Source: a virus. Taken from it: a stretch of 44,569 nucleotides of DNA. This document shows, piece after piece, positions 32,096 through 39,460 of this stretch; within the stretch, counting starts at the first letter, position 1; each line of letters starts with the position of its first letter. The stretch covers positions 1 through 44,569 of the IMG/VR virus record IMGVR_UViG_3300036894_000035. The stretch is one strand, 5' to 3'. The translations under genes were made by a program, and so were the position numbers. The notes under the pieces are model-generated. The model worked only from the letters and a program-made list of their open reading frames with translations. It searched no databases and was not told where the DNA came from.

Positions 32096-33703
32096 TCAGT
32101 TTTTAACCCGATCCATCCAATTAGGAACCGTTATCTGCTTGATAACGTCATCCGCGTGACCACCCCGCATGGCTTGCTCGGCTAAGTACTGGTATCTCAT
32201 CCCATCATTCGGCATTTTAGCTACTTTTTCCGCATCCTTGACGGCTTTGGGTTTTGTGACAGGATTGAAGAAGCCCAGCAGCAGATATTTCAGGGCATCG
32301 AACAAATCGTCCGCCTTTGTGTCGGTCTTGAGCACATCTTCCCCTCGGTCGCCCTCACCCCGCTGAAATCCGGGCATGGCGGCGATGATGTCTTTGCAGT
32401 TATCGAGAAAAACGATGTCGCCCTGCTCGATAAGCTGCCAGAGATACACAGCGCCAGCGATGCGGTCGTTACAAGCAGGAGTTACGGGTGGAAGACCCAC
32501 TTCCCGAAGCTCGTTGGTCACATCGTCGGCGGGTCTGTGACTCGTGCTGGTGCCGCTACGGGAGAATTTTTCGTGGGAGAAAAAGATATGCTGGATTGTT
32601 TCGGTTTCGCCCAACGAGTTCTTGATGAGAGCGACCAAATCACGGGAACTGGTCTCGTTCTTGGCGATTTCCCGATAGATCACGATGACGGATTTGTAAG
32701 ATTTCTCGCCGGGAGCCTTGTACAGTGCACGTCTGCCGAACAAGATGCCACTGAAGTGACCCAGACCAAAGTCCCAGCCCACCGCACCTACTTCCCAGTC
32801 CTGCCAGACGATGGCATCGGGGTGTTTACGCAGGTTACACACGTGATAGCTCTCGGAAAAGTTCCCGTAGTACTGACCACTGCGGACATTGGGGTCACCG
32901 TACAGACGGAGCTTCTTTAGCTCGGGCGGTAAGGCTTGGAGGTCCTTCAAATATTTGGGGTTGATGCGAAGAAAATTGGGATTCTCCAAAACGGTGGAGT
33001 GCGTGTAGAAATAATCCTTCGGGTCGTACATCAAAACGGGCTTGCCGTTTTCGTACATATAATATCTGCCTTGCGTGTCATGGACCGCGCCCTCAGGGAT
33101 TCTCCAAGGCTTGTGGTCGATCCACAAAGCTTTTATGAAACCAAATCCGATGCCGAACGGGTTCGTGCAAGCCATCATTTGCGGAATGGGGTACGCGCCA
33201 TTGGCATCAGGCTTGACGCCGGGGTTAAGACGGTTACGACCTTGAAGCTTGGACCACGATTCATGGCGAAACTGTCCAGCTTCGTCCACGCCAATAAAAG
33301 CAAACGACGATGACAAGTACTGGTCAAGGTCGGCTTCGCTATTGTTGGTGCATGAGCCGAAGAAGATGCGGCTACCGTTAAAAAAGGTAGCTACTAATTT
33401 TGTAGAGTTGAGCGTGTAAATCTTTTCGGCTATCTCTGGCGGCCATAGCTTTTTCAAGTCAGAAACAAGACCCTGTTCCAACTCGCGAAACTTTCTGCGG
33501 AGCAGAAGAGCGTCGCAGTTTCCAAAGCGGAGAACGAAAGAGAACAGGGCGTGCAGGAGCAAGCACTTTGACTTGCCCGAACCATAACCACCGATCATCA
33601 GCAGGTTCGCTGCGTCAGAGTCGTGGATAGCTTGCTGGTGGGCATAGCAAGATTCTGGATACCACGCAGAGTTGATCGCGGCGTTTAGGTCAAACGGCGG
33701 CAT
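32096..33703 (-). CDS. terL: Terminase large subunit
   Basis: 535 residues from the ATG at 33703, chosen because AGGAG lies six bases upstream; the open frame continues upstream across the HNH gene but without a better start. ATPase motifs: Walker A GGYGSGKS (38-45) and Walker B FIGVDE (136-141). Nuclease (RNase H-like) motifs: VGWDFGLG with Asp311, and KADDLFDAL (464-471) near the C-terminus. It cuts and pumps concatemeric DNA into the prohead through the portal. The start overlaps the HNH stop by 14 bases, a sign of later insertion of the nuclease gene. Confidence 0.95.
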   Translation of the reverse strand: MPPFDLNAAINSAWYPESCYAHQQAIHDSDAANLLMIGGYGSGKSKCLLLHALFSFVLRFGNCDALLLRRKFRELEQGLVSDLKKLWPPEIAEKIYTLNSTKLVATFFNGSRIFFGSCTNNSEADLDQYLSSSFAFIGVDEAGQFRHESWSKLQGRNRLNPGVKPDANGAYPIPQMMACTNPFGIGFGFIKALWIDHKPWRIPEGAVHDTQGRYYMYENGKPVLMYDPKDYFYTHSTVLENPNFLRINPKYLKDLQALPPELKKLRLYGDPNVRSGQYYGNFSESYHVCNLRKHPDAIVWQDWEVGAVGWDFGLGHFSGILFGRRALYKAPGEKSYKSVIVIYREIAKNETSSRDLVALIKNSLGETETIQHIFFSHEKFSRSGTSTSHRPADDVTNELREVGLPPVTPACNDRIAGAVYLWQLIEQGDIVFLDNCKDIIAAMPGFQRGEGDRGEDVLKTDTKADDLFDALKYLLLGFFNPVTKPKAVKDAEKVAKMPNDGMRYQYLAEQAMRGGHADDVIKQITVPNWMDRVKN

Positions 33704-34196
33704 TGGTTCTCCTGCTACGCCGATTGTTTGCCTGCCCCCTTTTCGTAGCCCAGCGGACGTTACCGGGCTCATAGTGACCGTCATTGTCGATGCGGTCTAC
33801 GGAGTAGGCACGTTTTGGTTCTGGCTTGTCGCCAAGTTCCGCATACCACTCTTCGAAAGAGTTGAACTTGAATTGAATGCCGCGACCGCCGTAGTCCGGC
33901 CAGTTTTTTGTGTTGGGATCAGTGCAGCGCTGTATGGCTCCCGTAAAAGCTGAATGCTCCGGTGAAACGTTATGCGTGCGTGCGTGACCGTGACGGAGCG
34001 TTCTCGCGACAGTCAGTTCTATCTTGAGACATCCGCAGCTTCGTGTGTTCCCGTTCCGCAAGTTAGTCCCGCGTGCCTGTATCTGGTTGCCACAGGAACA
34101 TTCGCAGGCCCAGATAACTCCGCACCTATCACGCCCTACTTCGGACAGCACGGTCAACCTGCCGAAAACCTGCTTGGTCAAATCTATTTTTCTCAT
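33690..34196 (-). CDS. HNH-type homing endonuclease between terminase genes
   Basis: 168 residues from ATG 34196 (MRKIDLTKQVFGRL) with AAGGAA upstream. N-terminal module: CECSCGNQIQARGTNLRNGN and RSCGC. Core: HSAFTGAIQRCTDPN, YGGRGIQFKF, YSVDRIDNDGHYEPGNVRW and QANNRRSRR, typical of HNH/AP2-type phage homing nucleases. It lies exactly between the candidate small terminase (stop 34201) and the large terminase, a known hot spot for such insertions. It may still be transcribed with the operon. Confidence 0.88.
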   Translation of the reverse strand: MRKIDLTKQVFGRLTVLSEVGRDRCGVIWACECSCGNQIQARGTNLRNGNTRSCGCLKIELTVARTLRHGHARTHNVSPEHSAFTGAIQRCTDPNTKNWPDYGGRGIQFKFNSFEEWYAELGDKPEPKRAYSVDRIDNDGHYEPGNVRWATKRGQANNRRSRRTNAAV

Positions 34197-34200
34197 GATG

Positions 34201-34629
34201 TCATTCCTTCCCGTCCTCAACAAACTCGGGCAAGCCGATGGCGGGCTCACGCTGCCGCTGTCCTACTGATGGCAGGACCACAACACGAACGCCCTGATTG
34301 GGGTTATCAAGCTCCTCACGGGACGGCGGGGCTTTACCTTCCAGCCTCTCCATCAAGACGGTGATAGCCGCGATAGCTTGGGAAGCGCCAGTCTTCTCGC
34401 TGTTGGCGATGCGGATGAGGCTATTGACCATTTTCTCGGCTTGTTCTTTCGTCACGAGTAACTTGATCGCGTCTTCGAACACTCGGCGGAAAGCAGGTAA
34501 TTCGTTTCTGTCCACGGCCCACTTACCGTTTGCAAGAGATTCTTTCTTCGGCTCGGGAGTGAACTGGTCCCCTGCTTGGGCATCTTCGTTTGGGGCGGTG
34601 CCCAAGGGCCATGGTTTATCGTTACTCAC
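34201..34629 (-). CDS. Candidate small terminase subunit
   Basis: 142 residues from a GTG at 34629 that overlaps the end of the winged-helix gene. The centre is helical (NELPAFRRVFEDAIKLLVTK, then EKMVNSLIRIANSEKTGASQ and AIAAITVLMERLEGKAPP) and resembles the oligomerisation/N-terminal helical part of phage small terminase-like proteins. The flanks are charged and likely disordered. The call rests mainly on its place directly upstream of terL (separated only by an HNH gene). The neighbouring winged-helix protein is the alternative DNA-recognition subunit. Confidence 0.55.
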   Translation of the reverse strand: MSNDKPWPLGTAPNEDAQAGDQFTPEPKKESLANGKWAVDRNELPAFRRVFEDAIKLLVTKEQAEKMVNSLIRIANSEKTGASQAIAAITVLMERLEGKAPPSREELDNPNQGVRVVVLPSVGQRQREPAIGLPEFVEDGKE

Positions 34630-35020
34630 CGTAACCGCCCTTCGGGATGCGGTTATGGGATTGATTGGGGCGGTCGTGCATACGCTGCTCCCGTTCCTGC
34701 TTCTCTTTCCAGTTGGTTTGAATGAGAGCGATAGCGATGCGACCAGCTTCGGTGAGCCGCCAAGCGATGACGAGAGGATTCGCGTTCGGATATTTCCCGC
34801 ACGTAGGACAAGCCACACGAGCGGTGTTAGTGACTTTGCCCGCCTCTTCAGCCCAGCCCCTTTGGATGAGCTTGTGGATGAGCGGGTAAATGGCATTACG
34901 ATGGGTGCCCTCGAACAACTCGCCGAGGTCGTTCAACGTAAGTCCTGAAGGACCAGCATTCTCGAAGAGAATCATCAGGCGCTCGGCCTTGGTTTGTTTC
35001 CATTCTCGGGAGACTGACAT
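34622..35020 (-). CDS. Winged-helix DNA-binding protein
   Basis: 132 residues. The sequence RLMILFENAGPSGLTLNDLG, then FEGTHRNAIYPLIHKLIQRG and WRLTEAGRIAI follows a winged-helix fold (helix, recognition helix, wing, closing helix). A CPTC pair at about 70 may bind metal. RBS GAGGAGC lies 8 bases upstream. It is the first gene of the packaging module, so it may be a regulator of late genes or the DNA-binding part of the terminase. Confidence 0.7.
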   Translation of the reverse strand: MSVSREWKQTKAERLMILFENAGPSGLTLNDLGELFEGTHRNAIYPLIHKLIQRGWAEEAGKVTNTARVACPTCGKYPNANPLVIAWRLTEAGRIAIALIQTNWKEKQEREQRMHDRPNQSHNRIPKGGYGE

Positions 35021-35128
35021 TTACTTGCTCCTCGTCCATGGGTGGATGATCTGGCGATAGATTTTCGGTGGGCATTGACCAGAGGACAACCGTACGGCCT
35101 TGCGTTTTCGTTTGGCGATGGCTTTGAT
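35021..35128 (-). pseudogene. Small gene interrupted by the TnpB element
   Basis: Just outside the right end of the IS element the minus strand stays open for about 36 codons (IKAIAKRKRKAVRLSSGQCP, ending HPWTRSK) to a TAA at 35021 that touches the next ATG (TAAATG). On the other side of the element, the gene at 36274 ends TAATGAGCGC, supplying an orphan ATG. The simplest reading is that the element split a short basic protein gene just after its start codon. No start remains for the downstream part. Confidence 0.5.
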
Positions 35129-35131
35129 CCT

Positions 35132-35152
35132 CCCAGACTGAAGTCTGGGATT
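35132..35152. repeat. Element end hairpin, right end (3' of tnpB)
   Basis: Palindrome with 8-9 bp arms and a 2-4 base loop. In known IS605 elements this region is the transposon end and also the 3' end of the guide (omega) RNA, so the bases just beyond (around 35106-35125 on the minus strand) would be the guide. Confidence 0.75.
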
Positions 35153-35162
35153 CCTGACTGAA

Positions 35163-36215
35163 TCATGCGTGGGCATAACTCACCTCGTGGGCCAATCCAG
35201 CCCCGGCAATGAGGGCATTGCGGGCGGAATTGACATCCCGCTCGTGGTGGGCACCACATGCCCCGCACACCCATTGCCTTACCTTGAGCCCCGCCAAGCC
35301 CGTCGGCCCAGACAAAGCGCCACAGGTAGAGCAGGTTCTCGTGGAATTTTTGTTCTCGGGAAAGACGAGTTCCGTGCCGCCGATAAGGCTCTTGTACGAA
35401 AGATTACGTCTCAACCCACCGTGCGCCGAATCGCACACGGATTTTCCAAACCTCTTTGCTATCGCCCGATGATTGTCTTTGAGAAAACAGATAATCTTGT
35501 TCTCGGCAACCAACGTCCTGCTCAACTTGTGATTCCGATCCTTGCGCTTGTTTGAAACCCTCTCATGTATGCGTGCCGTTAGTTGCTTGCGGTGCCCTCG
35601 CTGTGCTTGAGCAAGCCGCTTGGCGGCGATCCGTAGCTCGCGGGGATGTTCGATAATCTCGCCGTCGCTGAAAGTGAGCAAATCCTTGAAGCCGGGGTCG
35701 ATGCCGATGACGCCTTCTGCCGTGCGAGTTATAGTCTTCGGCTCGGCATCAATGAACAAGCACAGATGCCAACCCGATGCCCGCTTGACCAGACGACCAC
35801 ACTTGATCTTGCCTTCGGGAATGTCCATCCCGTGAAACCTGACTTTACCAATGCCCGGAAGCCGTATCTTGTTCCCCTCGGGTTCCGTAATCGGGTCGGG
35901 GAATGGTATGGAGTTGAGCGGTCTCCGCATTCCCTTAAGCCGTGGTTTCTTCGCCAATCCTTTGAAACACCGTGACCATGACTGGTGAACCGTGACAAGC
36001 ACACCCTGAATTGTGTGCGACGGAATGCCCAGTTTTTCTCCGTGGTTCGCCAACAAGTTTTGGAACTCGTGCTTGGGGAAATAAATCTTGTCCTTGGCGT
36101 TTAGCTCAACCTTCCGCACACCCCAATTCCAGATGGGGGTCAAGTGGTAGAGCCACTGACCACACGTCTGCTCTTGTTTGGTGTTGAGCCGAAGTTTGAG
36201 TTGGCACTGGATCAT
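35163..36215 (-). CDS. tnpB: TnpB, transposon-encoded RNA-guided nuclease
   Basis: 350 residues, slightly short for the family. An N-terminal helical DNA/RNA-binding domain is followed by the beta-barrel part (PLNSIPFPDP, then KIRLPGIGKVRFHG). The split RuvC site is intact: Asp173 in GIDPG, Glu238 in LVAENK and Asp327 in HERDVNSARN. The zinc ribbon has CSTC (295-298) and CGAC (317-320). Known TnpB proteins cut DNA next to a target motif using an omega RNA from the element's right end, favouring element retention. The start is a leaderless-type ATG six bases after a GAGTATTAG box. Likely active as a nuclease. Confidence 0.92.
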   Translation of the reverse strand: MIQCQLKLRLNTKQEQTCGQWLYHLTPIWNWGVRKVELNAKDKIYFPKHEFQNLLANHGEKLGIPSHTIQGVLVTVHQSWSRCFKGLAKKPRLKGMRRPLNSIPFPDPITEPEGNKIRLPGIGKVRFHGMDIPEGKIKCGRLVKRASGWHLCLFIDAEPKTITRTAEGVIGIDPGFKDLLTFSDGEIIEHPRELRIAAKRLAQAQRGHRKQLTARIHERVSNKRKDRNHKLSRTLVAENKIICFLKDNHRAIAKRFGKSVCDSAHGGLRRNLSYKSLIGGTELVFPENKNSTRTCSTCGALSGPTGLAGLKVRQWVCGACGAHHERDVNSARNALIAGAGLAHEVSYAHA

Positions 36216-36221
36216 ATTTGT

Positions 36222-36230
36222 CTAATACTC
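36222..36230 (-). promoter_or_regulatory. GAGTATTAG box before tnpB
   Basis: Minus-strand GAGTATTAG, six bases and then ATG at 36215, with no Shine-Dalgarno sequence between. It is inside the element, between the left-end hairpin and tnpB. The match to boxes at phage genes means either the element captured a phage promoter or the box reflects the host's -10 preference. Confidence 0.5.
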
Positions 36231-36245
36231 AAAAGCATTCGCTAA

Positions 36246-36266
36246 CCCAGACTGAAGTCTGGGATT
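36246..36266. repeat. Element end hairpin, left end (5' of tnpB)
   Basis: Identical 21 bases to 35132-35152 in the same orientation. It directly follows the stop of the upstream gene at 36274, so it may also act as a termination or stability hairpin for that gene. Confidence 0.75.
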
Positions 36267-36273
36267 GCGCTCA

Positions 36274-36750
36274 TTAGAGCCTTTCAATGGCGTTGAGTTT
36301 ATGGGCAACGTCTTGGAGAGAGGTCCAGAGTTCGGGAAGGGCGGGAGTGACCGATGAGCCAGCGGCTCCCTCGTAAGCTTCGGGGACAAAACGATTGCAA
36401 TGGATGACGGGATCGTTATCAGCCGATGGCTGCGCTGGGTCCAGAGGGTAGGTGACGCCATCTGCGGTAGCAGGGTGGGTGATGCCCTTGCGGTTTGGAG
36501 CGGTCTTCGGGAACTTGTCGTCCACACAGAGGTCGCAGATGAAATTGGCTGGGTGCTCGCAGGCGGCATTCGGGGCAGGACGGTTCCAGATGGCAGGACC
36601 GGGGTAGGTGTCGAAATTCGGCACATCGGTCTGGAGGGCCGAACCGAACAAGCTAACGGGGTCGCCGTATGAGCCGTTCATGCCGGGTACGAACCCTACT
36701 TCTGGGGATTCTTTGGGAATGAAAATTTTCTTGTTTTTAGGCAGCGACAT
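36274..36750 (-). CDS. Hypothetical Pro/Cys-containing protein
   Basis: 158 residues, MSLPKNKKIFIPKESPEVGF onward. It is Pro-rich and contains CEHPANFICDLCVDD, a C-x-H...C-x-x-C cluster that may bind zinc. The last 25 residues are helical (LWTSLQDVAHKLNAIERL). No family is recognised. AGGAG precedes the ATG but lies within a hairpin (see leader feature). It lies just before the tnpB element at the head of the late operon. Confidence 0.65.
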   Translation of the reverse strand: MSLPKNKKIFIPKESPEVGFVPGMNGSYGDPVSLFGSALQTDVPNFDTYPGPAIWNRPAPNAACEHPANFICDLCVDDKFPKTAPNRKGITHPATADGVTYPLDPAQPSADNDPVIHCNRFVPEAYEGAAGSSVTPALPELWTSLQDVAHKLNAIERL

Positions 36751-36800
36751 TATGGCTCCTGATGGAGCAGGTTTGGTGACCTGCTTACTGTCTAATACTC
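36751..36800 (-). promoter_or_regulatory. Promoter box plus two-hairpin leader covering the ribosome site
   Basis: Minus strand: GAGTATTAG (36792-36800), then GCAGGT-CACCAA-ACCTGC, then GCTCC-ATCA-GGAGC whose 3' arm is the AGGAG ribosome site of the gene at 36750. The second stem hides the ribosome site. The first stem's 3' arm nearly touches it, so the two may compete. It is suggestive of translational control or an RNA-binding protein site. Confidence 0.5.
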
Positions 36801-37184
36801 AGAAAGTCGGAAAAGTTTTTTCCTAAAATTTTGGGACATGCCGATTGGAAAACTCGAAAAATTGGGACCCAACGTATAGCTCCCGCCGCGCAGAGCATGG
36901 TCAGAAAGAGCCCTGTATGGGGGTAGGAAAATCGTCCTGATGGTCCTCCCCGAGCAGGAAGAGGGGAGAACTGGGAGTGATGAGCACGGGGCGAGCGGCT
37001 CACCTAAGGGGCATGTCATTGTTATCAGTAGGTTACGGTGAGTATATGGATAACTGTATAGGTATGGAATTATGTAAGTGGTTGATAAGACGTGGGCTAA
37101 TTGTGCCTCAAACAACACTTTGAATCACCGTTACCAAGTAGTCATCAAGGATGGGTGGGGCGGCGAAGGCATGTAATCTCATGG
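36801..37184. other. Intergenic region between divergent units (384 bases)
   Basis: No supported gene. It contains GGAAAA...TTTTCC (near 36810-36823), and a 12-base CTGTATAGGTAT at 37054-37065 whose reverse complement occurs at 39829-39840 beside the candidate origin. It probably holds regulatory sites for the minus-strand late operon and the + strand HNH/methyltransferase genes. Confidence 0.5.
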
Positions 37185-37190
37185 TATAAT
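37185..37190 (+). promoter_or_regulatory. TATAAT five bases before the HNH start codon
   Basis: Perfect TATAAT, preceded by GG and followed by GGGGC and ATG at 37196. Spacing again implies transcription starting at the start codon (leaderless). No clear -35. Confidence 0.5.
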
Positions 37191-37195
37191 GGGGC

Positions 37196-37777
37196 ATGGC
37201 TTACCATAAAAACCTGACGAAACAGCGATTCGGAAAACTCGTCGTCCGTTGTAAATACGGACGGCGGGACAAGTTCGGTCGGACGCTTTGGGTCTGTGAC
37301 TGTGATTGCGGTCGAGAGGCTCGTGTTATAACCGCCAACCTACGATTCAATGCCGATGGCTCGCCACGCCAAGGAAGCTGCGGCTGTGACCAAGGCATAA
37401 GACCTACAGGCCGGGTGCCCGCCCACAAATACCTCCTAACAGACTACAGAGGTTCTGCAAAAGCCAACAATCGTCCTTTCGAACTCACGGAGGACGTTTT
37501 CATCAAGTTGGTGACCTCCCCGTGTGACTATTGCGGTCGTCTACCAGAGCGCCAAGTATCGCCAAGCCGCCGTCGTAAGAATGCCGACTATGCCGCCTTC
37601 CGTTGGAATGGCATCGACAGAATCGACAGCAACGGGGGATACGTTGAAGGAAACGTCGTGCCATGCTGCCAGCCATGCAACGAGATGAAATCCGACAAGT
37701 CCCGTGATGAATTTTTACAGCTTATCGCCGCTATCTACCGCCACAGGATTGCCAAGAGCGCCAAAACAGTGATTTAG
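37196..37777 (+). CDS. HNH-type homing endonuclease
   Basis: 193 residues. N-terminal module with WVCDCDCGREARVITANL and GSCGCDQG. HNH core: CDYCGRLPERQ, FRWNGIDRIDSNGGYVEGNV, then VPCCQPCNEMKSDKSRDEFL. This is the D-R-I-D-x-x-x-G-Y...N-x-V-x-C-C...C-N signature and close kin to the 22208-22759 protein. It is expressed on the + strand ahead of the methyltransferase gene with a 38-base gap. Probably a free-standing homing nuclease. Confidence 0.88.
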   Translation: MAYHKNLTKQRFGKLVVRCKYGRRDKFGRTLWVCDCDCGREARVITANLRFNADGSPRQGSCGCDQGIRPTGRVPAHKYLLTDYRGSAKANNRPFELTEDVFIKLVTSPCDYCGRLPERQVSPSRRRKNADYAAFRWNGIDRIDSNGGYVEGNVVPCCQPCNEMKSDKSRDEFLQLIAAIYRHRIAKSAKTVI

Positions 37778-37815
37778 AATGTTGGAACTACTCACCCCGT
37801 CCTTTAGAGGGTGAC

Positions 37816-38664
37816 ATGGGTTTCGACATTCAATGCGACGACGTTCTAAAGGCCCTACCACGTTACCCAGACAATACATTCAATGGGTGCCTCACCGACC
37901 CGCCCTACGAGCTTGGCTTTATGGGTAGGGACTGGGACAAGTCTGGCATTGCTTTCAGCGTCCCTATGTGGCAAGAAATCTACCGCGTCTTGACGCCGGG
38001 AGCGTATGTGCTGGCGTTCGGATTCCCACGTACTCACCACCGTCTGATGGTTGCTATGGAGGACGCTGGGTTTGAGTTGAGGGATGTTTTCATGTGGTGC
38101 TACACCAGTGGCTTTCCCAAAGCAAAATCCTGCTTAAAACCTTCTTGGGAGCCCGTTATTTTGGCCTGCAAACGCGGTAAAAAGGTGGTGCCTTTGAACA
38201 TTGACGCCTGTCGAATCGGAAATGAGAAGCGGTGGAATAAGACCGCCAACAACATCAAGGATTCGGGGTGGGGAATGCGCCCACAGTACACTGGAGGCAA
38301 GCAATCGGGTAAACAAGTGATTGGGCGTTGGCCCGGAAACCTCCTCTTCCAAGAGGATGATCGTCTGGGTAACTACTTCTTTTGCTCGAAGGCGTCTAAA
38401 AAAGAGAAGGACGCGGGGTGTCTCAACGGCAACATCCACCCCACCGTGAAGCCCCTTGATCTGTGCAAATGGCTGGCAACGCTCATTAAGCCCACAGGCG
38501 ATACTAAGCTGCTGGTGCCTTTCAGCGGTAGCGGCAGTGAGTTGATAGGTGGGTTTCAGGCGGGTTGGGATGAAATTGTAGGGATTGAACTTGAATCCGA
38601 TCACGTTGAACTGGCTAAGCAACGAATCGAACACTGGTGTTCATCCCAACCCGTCTTGGTTTAA
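37816..38664 (+). CDS. DNA methyltransferase (N4-cytosine/N6-adenine, beta-type order)
   Basis: 282 residues. Catalytic motif IV DPPY is at 28-31 (LTDPPYELGFMGRDWDKSG) and the SAM-binding motif FSGSGSE at 236-242, the order of beta-class amino-methyltransferases. PTVKPLDLCKWLATLIKPTG before motif I is also typical. Ribosome site GAGGGTGAC precedes the ATG. No restriction endonuclease partner is adjacent, so it is an orphan: it could protect phage DNA from host restriction or mark DNA for regulation. The recognition sequence cannot be inferred. The TAA shares TTAA with the convergent stop at 38661. Confidence 0.9.
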   Translation: MGFDIQCDDVLKALPRYPDNTFNGCLTDPPYELGFMGRDWDKSGIAFSVPMWQEIYRVLTPGAYVLAFGFPRTHHRLMVAMEDAGFELRDVFMWCYTSGFPKAKSCLKPSWEPVILACKRGKKVVPLNIDACRIGNEKRWNKTANNIKDSGWGMRPQYTGGKQSGKQVIGRWPGNLLFQEDDRLGNYFFCSKASKKEKDAGCLNGNIHPTVKPLDLCKWLATLIKPTGDTKLLVPFSGSGSELIGGFQAGWDEIVGIELESDHVELAKQRIEHWCSSQPVLV

Positions 38665-38804
38665 CGGTGGGCGTTGGCGACGTATGCTGCGACCGATGCT
38701 GGCTTGATGCCGTACTTCTTCGCAAGTTCATAGACGGTGCTTCCGTCCTCATGGCCGCGAATCATCTTCCGCTTTTCGCTGTCGGATAGCTGGCTCTTTC
38801 TCAT
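38661..38804 (-). CDS. Small helix-turn-helix protein (47 residues)
   Basis: Begins MRKSQLSDSEKRKMIRGHED and continues with STVYELAKKYGIKPASVAAY, a clean HTH like those of transposase/resolvase-type and small phage regulators. AAGGAG lies 7 bases upstream of the ATG. It converges with the methyltransferase gene and shares the TTAA at the stops. Possibly a DNA-binding regulator. Confidence 0.75.
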   Translation of the reverse strand: MRKSQLSDSEKRKMIRGHEDGSTVYELAKKYGIKPASVAAYVANAHR

Positions 38805-38845
38805 GCTGGTCTCCTTCCTTTGATATTTTGACTACACAACACAGA

Positions 38846-39460
38846 TTAGTTCCCGGCTGCGGCTGCTTTTCCCTTCACCATACCGCCGCTGATGCGAATT
38901 TCAAAGCGTTCGCGGGCTGTTACCATCGTGTCCACGTTTTTTTGAAGTTGCTTAATGATGTGGTCGAATACATCAAGAACTTGGTCAGTCGGATAACCGT
39001 TGTCATAGTGCCCGTTCAGTTTGCTTGTCCAGTCCCGCACAAACTGAGAACGACGGTTGTGCATACCACCAAGGTCTTTTTTGAGTTCACTCAACAGGGC
39101 TTGTGGTTTCCGCCCCGGTTCATGATTTATCGCCTTCCTGAGGGTCTTAACTGGGATGCCACAATAATCGGCAGCCGCTTTCTCCCGTTCTTTTTGATCC
39201 GTAATTGAGCGAACGGGTTCAAGGTTTTTCAGGAGGATGTTCTTCGCCTCGCGAACGCCCGTCTTGTGGAGGTTGGAACGTACCTGATCGCACGCCAACT
39301 TGAGGTTTTTCATGCTCTCAACTTGGTTGAGCGAACTGTTGATAATGGCTTTTTCCTTCATGCCACTCTGAATCAGCAGTTCAACCGTCTGTTTCAAGTC
39401 CTCAAATTTCGGGGGTTTAGGCCCCGTACAGTTGGCCCCCGCACCTATCACTGGCAGCAT
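38846..39460 (-). CDS. Hypothetical helical DNA-binding-like protein
   Basis: 204 residues. Mostly helical and charged. AAADYCGIPVKTLRKAINHE looks like a helix-turn-helix, and ELKKDLGGMHNRRSQFVRDW is basic. It lies between the candidate origin and the small HTH gene. The start is uncertain because no clear ribosome site precedes ATG 39460; an internal start such as the Met at residue 34 is possible. Role in replication or regulation is inferred from context only. Confidence 0.6.
   Translation of the reverse strand: MLPVIGAGANCTGPKPPKFEDLKQTVELLIQSGMKEKAIINSSLNQVESMKNLKLACDQVRSNLHKTGVREAKNILLKNLEPVRSITDQKEREKAAADYCGIPVKTLRKAINHEPGRKPQALLSELKKDLGGMHNRRSQFVRDWTSKLNGHYDNGYPTDQVLDVFDHIIKQLQKNVDTMVTARERFEIRISGGMVKGKAAAAGN

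Larger units (their letters stand above)
35126..36270 (-). mobile_element. IS200/IS605-type element carrying only tnpB
   Basis: The element is bounded by two copies of the same 21-base sequence (35132-35152 and 36246-36266), each containing the palindrome CCCAGACT-GA-AGTCTGGG. On the minus strand the right end reads AATCCCAGACTTCAGTC, then TGGGAGGATCAA, the usual form of an IS605-family right-end hairpin just 3' of tnpB. No tnpA (Tyr transposase) is present, so it is non-autonomous unless helped in trans. The exact ends are approximate. Confidence 0.75.

Noticed and set aside
33704-33784. Upstream start for the large terminase
   Set aside because: The frame is open into the HNH gene, but the ATG at 33703 has an AGGAG at ideal spacing and terminase similarity begins after it.
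34630-34896. N-terminal extension of the candidate small terminase
   Set aside because: This part is an out-of-frame Ser/Arg-rich reading of the winged-helix gene; the GTG at 34629 starts the plausible protein.
35132-36266. Intrinsic terminators at the two CCCAGACT palindromes
   Set aside because: No T run follows either hairpin; identical copies flanking tnpB with right-end geometry fit transposon ends better.
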